Origin: Tipula vernalis
Taxonomy: Eukaryota > Arthropoda > Insecta > Diptera > Tipulidae
DNA: 64,000 nt
Assembly (NCBI GenBank): GCA_958295665.1
Contig: OY282560.1
Span: 48,050,333-48,114,332 of the forward strand
Reading direction: 5' to 3'
The position numbers were made by a program, and so were the translations under genes. Every line of letters begins with the position of its first letter. The first letter of the stretch is position 1. The notes beneath the pieces were generated by a model. That model ran no database searches and had not been told where the DNA came from. It worked only from the letters and a program-made list of their open reading frames with translations. This document shows, piece after piece, positions 33,522-44,725 of this stretch.

Positions 33522-33797
33522 GACCGTAATCCTGTCCACGGACCAAGTCCTAGTCTATCTGGATTTCACGAAGCCATTCATCCTCACAACAGACGCTTCA
33601 GATTTCGCGCTAGAAGCAGTTCTGTCACAAATACACGACAGTGTCGAAAGACCCATCGCTTTCGGCTCCAGAACACTAAATCGAACAGAGTGTAATTACG
33701 CCACAAATGAAAAAGCCTTGGCCATTATATGGGCGGTAAATAAATATCAGCCATACCTATACGGTAATAGATTTACATTGGTCACAGACCACAAACC
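33522..33797 (+). pseudogene. Gypsy RT/RNase H fragment
   Basis: A short open stretch reads the junction of RT thumb and RNase H of a Ty3/gypsy element: FILTTDASDFALEAVLSQ, PIAFGSRTLNRTE, NEKALAIIWAVNKY and VTDHKPL. In the usual GAVLSQ block the Gly is Glu. It is bounded on the left by BEL/Pao integrase and on the right by the 3' end of a LINE. It fits as a continuation of the errantivirus-type provirus seen at 26952-28105, with the rest of RT deleted; that link is inference. Confidence 0.7.
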
Positions 33798-33892
33798 CTT
33801 AGGTTACGTTAGGTTAGAGCGGCTGCCAAAACGCACACTTAGACCGATGCCGGTCCGTTGAGATACCGAGGGATCCTACTCCTCTTCCACCT

Positions 33893-35403
33893 TCACTGGA
33901 ACCAATTTGAGCTACTTATGTAGCGTAACATATCTCGCACATTGCTGTTCTTGAGAACCATAAGGCCGTCCAAACTATACTTGCCCAGATATTTGTGCCT
34001 CCTGTAAGCTAGCGCCGGGCATGAGCAGAGGAAGTGGCTCAGAGTCCCTTCCTCCTCCTCATCCATGCAGCTACTACAGAAGTCATTTGTCATTGACCCA
34101 AGCCTCTGCTCCCCAATGAGGCAGTGTCCTGTGAGAACCCCCACGACTATACCCAGTTTCGGCCAGACTTGCCGCCCTAAAAATCGCCGCTATGGGCCTC
34201 CCCAGATTTGCCCTTACCGGTTTCAATTGGAGAATTGTACCTTGCCTTGCTAGTTCGTCCGCCCTGCAGTTCCCCCGTACGTGCGAGTGACCGGTAGCCG
34301 GGTGATTCCACTAGCGCAATTCCACTAGACACAATTCCACTGGACGCAATTCCACTGGCACAATTCCACTTGGCACAATTCGACTGGGGAACAATTTAAC
34401 TTGCACAATTTAACTTGCATTATAACTTGTACAGTTACACTAATGAAACGCAAACACACACTTTATTATTTTATTGGTGTGATTGAAACATAATTACGAA
34501 GATAATTAAAACTATGGATTTTAAATTAATAAAACTGCAATGTGTAAAAAACCTAGTTGATAATAAAAGAAGGGGATAGCTTTCAAAAAAATGGTGAAGA
34601 TAGCAATGGTAAAAAATATTTCTGTTGCTGTATTTATTACGATTCTAGGCTTATTCCACTAGCACAATTCCATGAGACAGAATTTCACTGCATCCAATTA
34701 GTGTTTTCGTTTAATTCGTATTTAACATTCGTAGTTCTTTCTTCAGGTAGCTTTTAAAGTTTAACTTTTTTTATAATAAAACGAATTTAACTTGCACAAT
34801 TTAACTTTTTGATTGATAATCAAACACATTTAGGATGGTAAATCGCGCGCGCGATTTACCATCCTAAATGCGTTTGATTATCAATCAAAAAGTTAAATTG
34901 TGTAAGTTGAATTGTGCAAGTTGAATTGTGCCAAGTGGAATTGTGCCCAGTGGAATTGTGCCAAGTGGAATTATGCCAGTGGAATTGTGTGCAGTGGAAT
35001 TGTGTCTAGTGGAAATGTGCTAGTCGAATAGGCCTAGAATCGAGTGACCGGATACCCAGACTATCTGGATATTAAACTGCTCACTCATCTCGTTAAGAGA
35101 TGAGCGGCACCTCAATGCCACCACGGATGTCAGAGAAACTGATTCCAGCGACTTGATTGCCGCCTGACTGTCCACATATATTGTTATATCCCTTGTGGAT
35201 ATGACATTATGCCTCAACCATGTCAGCGCTTCCTCAATCGCTACCACCTCCGCCTGGTACACACTGCAGTCATCAGGAAGACGAACGGATAAATTCACAT
35301 TTAATTTGTCACAAAAGACTCCTGCTCCGACGGTGCCGTCTAGCTTGGAGCCGTCAGTGTAAAATTGTATACAACCAGTTTCTGCTATTGACCTGTTCCC
35401 CAT
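33893..35403 (-). pseudogene. LINE RNase H and C-terminal zinc-type domain, split by an insertion
   Basis: RNase H (35403-35041) keeps the acidic residues: FYTDGSKL, VVAIEEALTWL and YVDSQAAIKSLE. It continues into IQIVWVSGHS and is then cut by the foldback-like element. On the far side, 34294-33893 reads the Cys/His domain found at the end of this LINE family (FCSSCMDEEEEGTLSHFLCSC, split here as FCSSCMDEEE and HFLCSC) and ends at NWFQ-stop. The left part also has frame changes. Confidence 0.75.
34295..35040. mobile_element. Foldback-like element with inverted arms of short repeats, 746 bp
   Basis: The arms are built of tandem AATTCCACTGGCAC-like units on the left and their complement (GTGCCAGTGGAATT-like) on the right. 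They meet at a near-perfect central palindrome (about 34796-34901, centre AATCGCGCGCGCGATT). The same 11 bases, CGAGTGACCGG, flank it at 34284-34294 and 35041-35051. The LINE RNase H/C-terminal coding region resumes on the other side. Drosophila FB elements have arms of short repeats and 9-bp duplications, so the fit is good. A second terminal motif (GATTCTAGGC-TATTC) occurs internally at 34641, so the left arm may be a doubled end. There is no coding capacity. Confidence 0.8.
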
Positions 35404-36063
35404 GATTCCCTTGAGGGGAAAAGAGTCCGGAAACCCATTTCAAAGCAAACAACCGGTGTTGTGTAGTCACTATTCACCACATCTGCTTTTAGCGACCTGC
35501 CAATTGTCGAGTGGCCCGTCTGAAGGTATTTCCACTCACCCACGGCAGAGAGTCGTGCAGCCGTAGTTGCCGCTCTCTGCTTACCAAAGATGTCGACAGG
35601 AAGAAGGTAGAACATAGCCTTCAGAGCACGTGTAGGGGTTGTCCTCAGTGCCCCGCTTATAAGCAAGCAGGCCGTTCTCTGCACCTTCTCTATCTTATTT
35701 TTATAAGTTTTCTTGTTTAGTGCTGGCCTCCACAGACTCACTCCGTACATCAGAATCGGTCTGACTACAGCGGTGAAAAGCCAGTGTACCAGCTCTGGTT
35801 TTAGACCCCATCTCCTTCCGACGGCGTTCCTACATGAGTACAGAGCCATGGTAGACTTCTTTACCCTCTCTAAAATATTGGGTATCCAATTTAGCCAACT
35901 GTCCAAGATTATGCCCAGAAATCTTACCTTATCAGTAAAGGCCAGTGCCGTGCCATTTAAGGTAGGAGGGAAGACTACCGGAATTTTATATTTCTTGGTG
36001 AAGAGTACCAGCTCTGTTTTGGATGGATTTATACCCAGCCCACCTTTGCTGGCCCACTTTGAA
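35385..36063 (-). pseudogene. LINE RT thumb region
   Basis: The minus strand reads GLGINPSKTELVLFTKK (about 36055-36000), a block LFTAVVRPILMYGVSLWRPA (about 35800-35740) and KVQRTACLLISGALRTTPT (about 35690-35630). These are the parts after the YADD box. Directly upstream the linker follows without the RT fingers and palm, so the catalytic centre has been deleted. Confidence 0.75.
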
Positions 36064-36499
36064 TGATTACGAGCGCGTGTTGCATGACTTCCTTAATCGT
36101 CCCTAGGTACTTACCCGAGATTTTCCTGAGGCGCGAAGTCTCCGAAACACCTTCCATTTTTTCACAGAATAGTCTCCAAGACCCCCTCCGCGCCCTCCTT
36201 AATTCCTTTTTATACTTTTTAAGGTGCTACTTAGAGGAGTCCCAGTCCTGAGTTTCCCTAGAGCCCTTTTGAATGCTTTCCTACACCCTGAACGCAGGAT
36301 TCCCAGCTCCCTGGACCACCATACTGGTTTCTGCTTCCCTTTAGGTATTCTCCTGGGGCACGCAGTGTCCAAGAATAAGTTACAGGCGCTTGTGATTTCC
36401 TCCACCAGTAAATCTAGCTCCTTCTCTGTGGCTGGTTGCCTCGGAGCATCGGTCGGTAAGAGTCACACTAACACTTCCCGTATTTGTTCCAGTTAGCCC

Positions 36500-37164
36500 C
36501 TCTAGGATTCCTGAAGGATTCCCGGGTAACAGGGTGAATGTCAATACTAAACGTCACGTACCAATGGCGCGAGAAGGAGTGCTCCTTCGCAACCCGTCAT
36601 ATTTTGACCATATGTGTAATGAAGTCCGAAGCAAAGGTAACGTCCAGTACCTCCTGCCTGTTGCTAATAATAAAAGTGGGCTCTTGCCCCAGATTACACA
36701 CTGGAAGTTAAGTACCCAATAAGTAATCAAATAAGTACTCACCCCTTTCATTGATGTCGGTGCTACCCCAGATTGTATGGTGCGCATTTGCATCACAACC
36801 CAGTAATACTCCGATCTTTTCCCGTTTCGCTTCGAGTATCAGTTCCCTAAGGTTATCCGGCGGAACCTACTTCTCTCGGGCCATGTAGGCTGAAACCAGC
36901 CATAGTAAGCAGCCTCCCGTCTCCAGGCCGACTGCCGTTACGTCTCCACTACTATATAGTGGAAGAAGAAAAATACTCAAGTTATTTTTAGATAAAATGC
37001 AAGATTTGATCTGATCCTTTTAAACCGAGGCCACAGATCTTGTTTTTACTAATCCAGGGTTCTTGAACTAGGATTATGTCCTCATCCAATTTGGTCAGTC
37101 TGAATATCAAGGCGGTGGAGGCAGCCTTAGAATGGTGAAGATTAATCTGAACCGTGCTCAGCAT
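36500..37164 (-). pseudogene. LINE endonuclease domain, broken
   Basis: The ATG at 37164 starts ORF2 (MLSTVQINLHHSKAAS), then ILVQEPWISKNKICGL. Further on LGCDANAHHTIWGSTDINER carries the conserved Asp-Ala-Asn. Frame changes and stops at about 37010, 36870 and 36760 break it. The C-terminal part near 36500-36560 is continuous with the GKQKPVWWSREL linker at about 36330. Confidence 0.75.
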
Positions 37165-37579
37165 GCACCGATCAACTTACCATCCATCATATTCCCTCCA
37201 CTATCGCGGCAGGTTTTAATCTCCCAGTCCCAGGGGGACATCATCACTCCTGACGCTCCCTTCCGGTGCTAGGTGCTGGGTTTTTATGCCACCCTCCTCC
37301 TCCATCGACTAGACCCGATCCTCCTCGTTTGAGTCCAGGGATAGGCGACTACCCGTGGCCGTCAATCGCTCCATCACAGAGCTCCCAACGTCCTTTGTGC
37401 CACCACCCTCTCCCTGCTCTTTCCCTGGTAGGTCTTCCGCCACTGCTTCGGCCTCATCCTTTTTAAACGCCTTAAGGGTAATCGACCCGAAAACGAAGTC
37501 GATTACCCCCTTAGTTTTAGCTAGAGGGGCTAGGGACTCCTTGTTTACCATTACGGTAAACAAAGTGGTATCCAACATG

Positions 37580-38700
37580 GTTAACTGAGTACTTATGACA
37601 GAATTGGATATGGTAGCAATCATCATTAATATCGACACATTAAACTCCATTCTCGAAGACATACAAGATGCAATAGTAAGAACAAAGGTAGAATTAACAA
37701 GCAACAAAATATTGTCTCTAAAAGAAATCCTTTCCAATAAAAGAGCTACTTCAAGACCAGGGGATCAAAATAACATTACCCGACGAAGAACTCCAGTACA
37801 CAACCCCGAAAATCGCGATAAACAACGAAAACCTACTCTACATCCTCCACATACCAAAGCTGGAAGAGGAAATGGCAACAACAATAATGATCGTTTCATT
37901 AACAGTTAACAACACAGTAATAAAAGAAGCCACAAAACATATGGTTAAAACAGGAGACAGGTTATTTACGAGCACAGATTATAAAAACTTCGTACAAAGA
38001 TATTCAGAAATCAAAGAATTTGAAGATACCTGCATCAAGCCATTGATACTGGGAAGCAAGGCCAACTGTGATGTCATCCCAGAAGAAAGAACAACAGTTC
38101 AATTCATTATGGAGGACAAAATCTTAATAAATAACGCAAAAAAGGAAACGCTTATCTCAGATTGTGGACCAGACAACAGAAAATTAACAGGGAACTTCCT
38201 AATTAAATTCAAAAGCTGCACCGTTACTATAAATAGTAGGAAATTCCAATCTTACGAAACAACAAACGAAGATATCGAAATCCAAGGAGCACTGCACAAT
38301 CTCCAAATTACCCGAAGATTAATTAGATAAATCCAGGGATATTGCACTGATTAACCAAGAATCCATCGAAAATAGGAATCAACTGAACAACGTCTACCTA
38401 AAACAAATGGACCATCAGACGTGGATATGGACTCTATCAAGCGGAGTATTATTCTCATCAATCTGTAAAATAAGTCTAATTCTCTACATTTACTGCCACA
38501 AATACAGAACAACTGTAAAAATAACAGCCGACCAAAAACCAGCATCTAAAGAAGTTGGGATACCATATTCAGAGTTACTGGAAAAAGCAAAAAAAATCAA
38601 CGAAGAGCGTCCCCGGAGGAGTTATGTATGCACATACTACAAACCAGCCAGACGTTCCCACAATCGCAATTCTAACGTCAGCAGAAAAGATAAACACGAT
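37580..38700 (+). pseudogene. Errantivirus Env (F-type) C-terminal remains
   Basis: Plus-strand pieces at 37595-37800, about 37805-38330 and 38340-38700 read as the C-terminal part of an insect errantivirus envelope protein. There is a helical block with SILEDIQDAI, Cys-containing ectodomain text, a hydrophobic membrane span at about 38430-38490 (WTLSSGVLFSSI then ISLILYIY), and a short basic tail ending near RRSYVC. At least two frame breaks are present. The N-terminal part, including any cleavage site, is missing; the left edge meets the LINE at about 37575 and the right edge is cut by a gypsy LTR at 38701. The link to the gypsy fragments at 26952 and 33522 is inference. Confidence 0.65.
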
Positions 38701-39195
38701 TGGTAATCCGAGACGGACAGTTGCATTTGACAATCAAGGTTCGTATCACTGGATTGTGAATAATACAAACTCAATTCAATTTATCACCAACGAATTTATT
38801 TATTTCACAAAATTTATTACAACACAGTTTATCAATAAAAATTCACAAAATCACTTTAAATAATTTTCACACAATTTTACTGTACACTTATAAATTTTAT
38901 TTCGCACTACAACACTTTTTAAATCACTTTTTAATTCCTTTTAATCTTTATACTATCGCTTACCAAATATTACTAATCTTACAAGTTTACTCTATCGCGT
39001 TCCAAATACGAATAATCCAATTCGATCTTGTTCGCCTTTTTATATATACAAACCAAGCTTCTCGAAAGTTCACGACTTTTCCAGTTGGAATAGCGTAGAA
39101 ACATTACGTAACAATTTTTATCATGGAAAATTCCATTTAGTACAGTAAAACATTGAGCTATTAGTTTTACTTATTCTATTACACACTAGGTGTCA
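38701..39195 (-). repeat. 3' LTR of a minus-strand gypsy element, 495 bp
   Basis: The block begins TGGTAATCC and ends GGTGTCA on the plus strand (TG...CA ends). On its right side, read on the minus strand, it is preceded by a purine-rich tract GGTGAGGGGTAGTGG as expected before a 3' LTR. It contains a minus-strand TATA box (39049-39036). No second copy of the LTR was seen near 41500-42000, so the 5' end of the element is missing and the exact LTR limits rest on these signals only. Confidence 0.65.
39036..39049 (-). promoter_or_regulatory. TATA box in the gypsy LTR
   Basis: The minus strand reads TATATATAAAAAGG, inside the LTR. Confidence 0.45.
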
Positions 39196-39199
39196 CCAC

Positions 39200-39430
39200 T
39201 ACCCCTCACCTAAGTCTGAGGATCGAAATTACCTCCTCTGTAGAGGGCCAGCCTCTCTAAATGTACCGCCATTGGTTTACCTCCTTGTCCTTTTCTTGTC
39301 CTGTAGGGTGCCGTTCATATTTAGGCTGCACTTTCGACGACGAATCCTTCTTCCACTGTAGAAAGCGGTTCCGTTTCAGCCGCTTTTCGCCAAATCTTCT
39401 GCCGTTGGCTTGTTTGTCATAACGATCCCT
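39200..39430 (-). pseudogene. Gypsy integrase C-terminal remains
   Basis: The minus strand directly before the polypurine tract reads a basic, Lys/Arg-rich text beginning RYDKQANGRRF, like the end of gypsy integrase. It joins the protease fragment at about 39430 without RT, RNase H or the integrase core, so several kilobases of pol have been lost. Confidence 0.45.
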
Positions 39431-39433
39431 CAT

Positions 39434-39987
39434 TCAGCCACCGAACACTAGCACTCCTCTTCGCGCAACTCGGCCCTTTTTATCCAATATCTGTTTAACT
39501 TGGTGTTCATTCGTTTCCTCAATAATTGTTTCAGATTTCGATGGCAGCTCCTCGCAATGACTGATTGTTACTCGCCTTACTGTCGTATCCGTACCGTTAA
39601 ATTTAAGTTTCAGCTCGATGTTATCGCTACTCAATATTCCTCGTCCAAAATCCAACACAAAGCCATTTTCATCCTCATGAAGGCCGTTCCCAAAATAACC
39701 TCGTCCACAATGCCTGCGACCAGAACTTCGTGTGGAAAAAGAGTTTCGCCGATCCTTATGCTCACGATCTTTTTCCCTTTAATCATTGCACTCTCCCCAT
39801 TTGCCATTCCTAATTTTAACCCATCAACCAGCTGCACTTGTCCTGCGATTAAATCTTTCCGAACAATTGTGTGGGCTGCTCCGGTATCCAGCGTAATATT
39901 ACACCTCCTCCAATCAACACCGCCCCTAAATGTGACGCTTCTTCCACCTCGTGCTTCACTCGTAACAGGGATGAATGTTATGGGCAA
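39434..39987 (-). pseudogene. Gypsy aspartic protease fragment
   Basis: 39987-39631 carries a retroviral-type aspartic protease: LDTGAAHTIVRKD (DTG active site) and VILGTAFM (flap/end block). The reading then continues in another frame at 39658-39434 with ILSSDNIELKLKFN. It belongs with the gag at 41505-40063, to which it is linked by a frame change at about 40000. Confidence 0.75.
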
Positions 39988-40062
39988 CCAGACGGCGAAA
40001 CCAGCTTCGGTTCCTTCAAACTGACTTCTAACCTTTTCACTTTACCGTCTGTTGCCATCCGC

Positions 40063-41505
40063 TCATCCGATTCCTGCTCTTCTCTTAGTGCTCTTTCCAC
40101 AGAAGATGTGTGATCCGTGCCGCTTTCCTCTTGCTTCCAAACAATCTCGCGAGATGTGGCCAATCCTGTTACATACCCAACATCTTCGGTCGCTGCTTCT
40201 AGACCTTTGTCCCGACCGTTCGGCGTTTGTCCGCATAAAAGGTGGCGATCTCATCTTTCTCTGTATAACACTCCGACAGTCCATTGAGATGTGACCCAAC
40301 TTGTCACATTTCCAACACTTAAGCCTGCCTCTTCCGCCTTTCGGTACCATTTGCTCCCTGCTGCCGTTCTTGTCTGAGTTCATTTGGCGAATAAATAATG
40401 ACAGTCTTGTAAAGTTCTGCACAGCCTCGATCATCAACGCAAACGCAACGGTTTCCGCAAAGGTCGCTTTAGGTGACAACATCACCGCCCTGCGTGTCTC
40501 TGGATCTCGAATGCCGTCAATGAATGTGTCAATTTTTAGCCTCTCCATATAATCGGCCGATGTACTGGTATGTGCTAGATGTACTAATCGCTCGATTGCC
40601 GATGAAAATTCCTGAAGTGATTCTCCTCCCTTTTGGTAGCGGCTTTTCAATTCCATTCGATAGATTTCCCGCTTGTGATCACTGCCGTACTTCCTATCCA
40701 GCGCCTTCATAATTTCGAGATAGCTGCTTCGCTCTTGTTCCGGAATTGTTTGTAAGGCCTCCGCTGCTTCACCTTTAAGGGACACTATTAGCGCTGCGAC
40801 AAGATGTTCATCATTCCAACGGTTTTGATTGGCTGCCGTTTCAAATTGAAATTTGAAAATGTCGAAAGATGTTGTACCGTCGAATTTTGATGGCTTTACC
40901 TTGATTGATTGGACGGTTTGTACCACTTGCGTCGTTGTTCCACTTGCCTTGACATCAGTTAGATCTTTCTCGAGACGTTGACATTTTTCCACAACTTGTT
41001 GAACCCTCATTTCTAATTATCCTTCAACCTGTTGAATCTCCGTTTGCAATTTCTCTTCAACATGTTGAACCTTCGTTTCTAATTTTTCGTCAAACTTTTG
41101 AATCTCCATTTGCAGCTTTTCCACTTCGCCGTGTATGTTAGTAGATAATTCGAGAAGTTTCTCGTCCTTTCTCTTTTAACCATCTATAATTTTGTTTTTT
41201 ATTTCCTCTCTTTGTTGTTTCATTTCTTGATTCGACTGCTCTCTTTGTTGCGCTATTTGATTTTTAATTTCTTGGTTAGTCTAATTTTGTTGTTCTATTT
41301 GTCATTCGTTTTGTTGTTTCATTAGACTCATCTGTCCCATCTTCTGGTTCAAAGCAACTATTAACCGAGACGAATCGAAACTTCCAGATGGTAGTTGTGT
41401 TGTTTCGACTGACGGCTGTTTATCTCCTGTCTTCTCTACCATTGCCACATCCATTACTTCCACGCCAAAATCATGTTGATCTGCGTCTAACCCTTCTTTC
41501 TCCAT
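40063..41505 (-). pseudogene. Gypsy gag with two CCHC zinc knuckles
   Basis: The start (ATG at 41505, MEKEGLDADQHDF) is followed by a Gln/Glu/Lys-rich coiled coil with several stops (about 41300-41010). The long open piece 41010-40063 carries the capsid-like region (KPSKFDGTTSFDIFKFQF) and two zinc knuckles, CWKCDKLGHISMDC and CWVCNRIGHISRDC, both C-X2-C-X4-H-X4-C. The conserved 315-codon frame shows the copy is not very old, but the stops in the coiled coil and loss of RT make it dead. Confidence 0.8.
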
Positions 41506-41599
41506 GGCACCACGTACTCGCGCTTGTTATTATAATATTGCCGAAGGTAGATTGGCAGACGAAATGCACTCCACCCGGACTCCCGCGGTTTTGAACACT

Positions 41600-42254
41600 G
41601 TATGGTGTGGAAGGTAAAATCGATGGTGGGATTATTTCGTGATTTCAAGATCCAATATAACTTCCATATGTCCTAACGTTAAGTATTCCTTCACAAAATT
41701 TCTCTAAGTAAAGGATGAATGGAAGCAAGCAAGTAAAATCATCATTGTGCTTCCATAAAGCGGTCACCAACGTTTAGCGGTCGCTGAATGAATGACAGTA
41801 TCACATTAACTTTTTATTTCCTCAGTTTCCCAAAACTTCTGGAGCAATTTTTCTATACCGTACCATTCTAACGAATCGAATCTTTTAACTGAATATGGAT
41901 CATCCAATGTAAAGCTTATGCCAATAAGATATCGTTTTGGAGTTAAGATGAATTAATTGCGACCACACCCTTCCCCCACCCCCACACGTCTACAATTACT
42001 TTAGTAAACTCCTTCTTTAAATGGCAAAAGAGTGCCAGGCCTATGAATTAAGTCCACCAGAATTCTTAATCTCTTGATTCGTCGTTAAATTTGTGGGACT
42101 GTTAATTTTAGAGGGAATCGCGAAAACTTAAAGCCTCAAACATTTTGAAAAATTAGCTGACATTTTGATTAAATCACAGAATGGGGTTACAAACACAAAT
42201 ATTTTTTTAGCTTTTGAACTTTTTATTTTAAGTTTGAATATTTAAAATGTTTTT
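41600..42254. other. Intergenic DNA between gypsy gag and the six-CAP gene
   Basis: No gene is seen. The gypsy 5' LTR expected near 41600-42000 is absent. From about 42185 the sequence is the 3' flank of the six-CAP gene and is matched at 63060-63215. Confidence 0.5.
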
Positions 42255-42265
42255 TTTATTTTATT
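42255..42265 (-). terminator. Likely polyadenylation signals of the six-CAP gene
   Basis: Two overlapping minus-strand AATAAA hexamers lie about 105 bp beyond the stop codon at 42368. The surrounding 3' flank is duplicated after the partial CAP gene at 63285. Confidence 0.5.
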
Positions 42266-42367
42266 TGTTTTAGTTATATGCATGAGCCATAATATTTGAT
42301 GGCGATTATGGCCAATAAGTGAAACGAAAATAAAATCAATAATTTTCAAATATTCCTCCCTAAACTG

Positions 42368-44694
42368 TTATTGAGCTATGGTATTCATGGTTACGAATGG
42401 CTTATTAGTACCACCAACCGGTAGCACATTTTCAGCATATTGACCCTCCACATTACCCCCTGGACTATAGTTCACAACAACAAAAACTCGTCCACTATCT
42501 GCTTTCGCCACCCCAATACCAATTTCAGTACAATAATTCCAAATCATCTGGGTGAATTGTTCTGTCCCTGGATCTGGTGTTGATCCGAATTTATATTTTT
42601 TGTAACCATCGTAAAAATGTTTACCAACATCTTCAGCGGTTGGATACCACATGGAATCGGAACGTATTTCAGCGTATATATTTTCACCATATTTACCATG
42701 GCTATAGTCGACCGCATCATTTTTAGCACATTTATCAGCCCATTCTTGAGCAATACGATTCATTGTATCGCTTAACTTGACCAATTTGGCGCCATGATGT
42801 TTCCGATAAATATTGTGCTGGTTAGCCAAAAGTTTACGGAATTTATTGATGTCTATGGTACCATTGGGCAATTGAACGGATTGGGTAATTGTTGGTGCCA
42901 CAAATTCGATACGCTTTGGTGGACGCTTTTTGGTTCCTAGCGGATATACATTATCCTCAAATTGACCCGGAATATTACCCCGTGGATTATAGTTGATTAC
43001 AATGAAGTATTGATTGGTTTTCGATTTGGCAAATCCGATACCAATTTGTACGGAATCGCACCATACCAACTGTGTGAAATGGAAAACATTTTCGGACTCA
43101 TTTGGCGTGCCAGCCCATTGATAATCCTCGATTTCAATGTAGTAATCGTGACAAACGGTTTCGGCCGATGGAAAATAGTCTGGATCATCGGAAGCATATC
43201 GAGAACAATTTTCGCCATACTTGCAATTTGGACGATGTTCACATACATCAGCTTCGGCTAACAATTCAGCCGATTCTTGAGCATAAATGTCTAATTCTTC
43301 CGTAAGTTTTACCTCGGGTGCACCGTGTCGCATTCTGTACATATTATGAATGGCCAAAACCATAATACGGAATTGTTCTATCTGCTTTTTGTAAGCGGCG
43401 GCTTCATCAAGTTCTTCTTCGATCATTGGTTCGACCACTACCACCTCCTCGGTCGGTCCAGTTGGTAGTTGAGGCTGAGGAACAAACGAAGTTTTCGGAT
43501 GGAAAACATTGAATCGATATTGACCCTCAACGTTGCCCGCCGGATAATAATGGAAAACTATGAAAAACTCTGAATTTTCTGATTTGGCAATGCCCACACC
43601 CATTTCCGTAGTAGATTTCCAAACCATTTGTGTAAAATTCAAAACTCTGGTATTACCAGGATCGACGGTATATTTGTAATTAGATACTTCATTGTAGAAG
43701 TGTTGACAAATTTCTTCGGCATCGGGATAGTAATCGGCTTCATACGATGGATCGGTCATGATGGACTCACCGAACGATATTATATCATCATGTGGAAGTT
43801 CCACACCTTCTGCGGCACATTGTTCGGCCCACTCTTGGGCCGATCTGTTGAGATCTTGAGATATTTTCAAAAAAGGAACGTCATGCTTTTTTCGATAAAT
43901 ATTGTGCTGGTTGAGTACCAATTTGATGAACTTTGCGAGTTTGACCTCGGGTCTGAAATTCAAATAGAATTATGAAGGTGTGTACCACAACAAAATTGTG
44001 TATATCACTAAATATACTTACTTAAGTGGAGCTTTTGGAACTAAAGTTCGTGCAGTTACTTTAGCGACACTGGATCCCTTTGGTAAGACATTATTTTTAA
44101 ACTCATAGGAATAATTACCACGCGGATTGTAATTGACTACAATATAGTAGGATCCGCCATCTGCCTTAGCCACGCCAGCACCAAGTTCTTTGGTTGCACA
44201 CCAGACCATTTGAGTGAAGTGCTCCACGTGTACACCGCCGGTGGGATCACCGCCAAATTTATATGCCTCGTTTTCCTCGTAGAAATCCTTGCACACCTCT
44301 TTAGCGGATGGATAGTAATTCGGCTGATAGGAAAGATATGTGGAAATATTCTCGCCGTAAGATGTTTCGAAATTAGGTTCCAATTCGTCCTGTTGGGCTA
44401 AGTGTTCAGCCCATTTTTGAGCGCATTGATTGATTTCATCAGATAGGACCAAAGGTGCGGCGCCATGTTGTGAGCGATATAGATTGTGTTCAGTCAACAA
44501 TTGTTTTCTGAACTCTTCCAATTTATTCTGAGGAACTGGAACTGCTACGGATTTTAAAGCGGTAGGTGTCCTAAAATAGAAAATTTTGTTAGAAATTGTA
44601 AAGCGACCAACCGCAAGCAATCATTTTACTTAGTGTATTGTGGTTGAGGTGTTAGCGGTGGTGGTGGTGGTGGTGGTGGTGGTGGTGGTGGTGG

Positions 44695-44725
<31 letters not shown>

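Larger units (their letters stand above)
33799..37575 (-). mobile_element. LOA-type LINE, minus strand, 5' truncated and internally deleted
   Basis: From its 5' end (right) to its 3' end (left): the C-terminus of ORF1 (37575-37309), endonuclease (37164-36500), linker (36500-36063), a jump over the RT palm, RT thumb (36063-35385), RNase H (35403-35041), and a C-terminal CCHC-like domain (34294-33893). A short 3' UTR ends in TTAGG-like repeats at 33799-33817 (plus-strand reading). A foldback-like element interrupts it at 34295-35040. I assign the LOA group from the QINLHHSKAA start of the endonuclease and the presence of RNase H, plus RT motifs in the sister copies. Confidence 0.82.
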
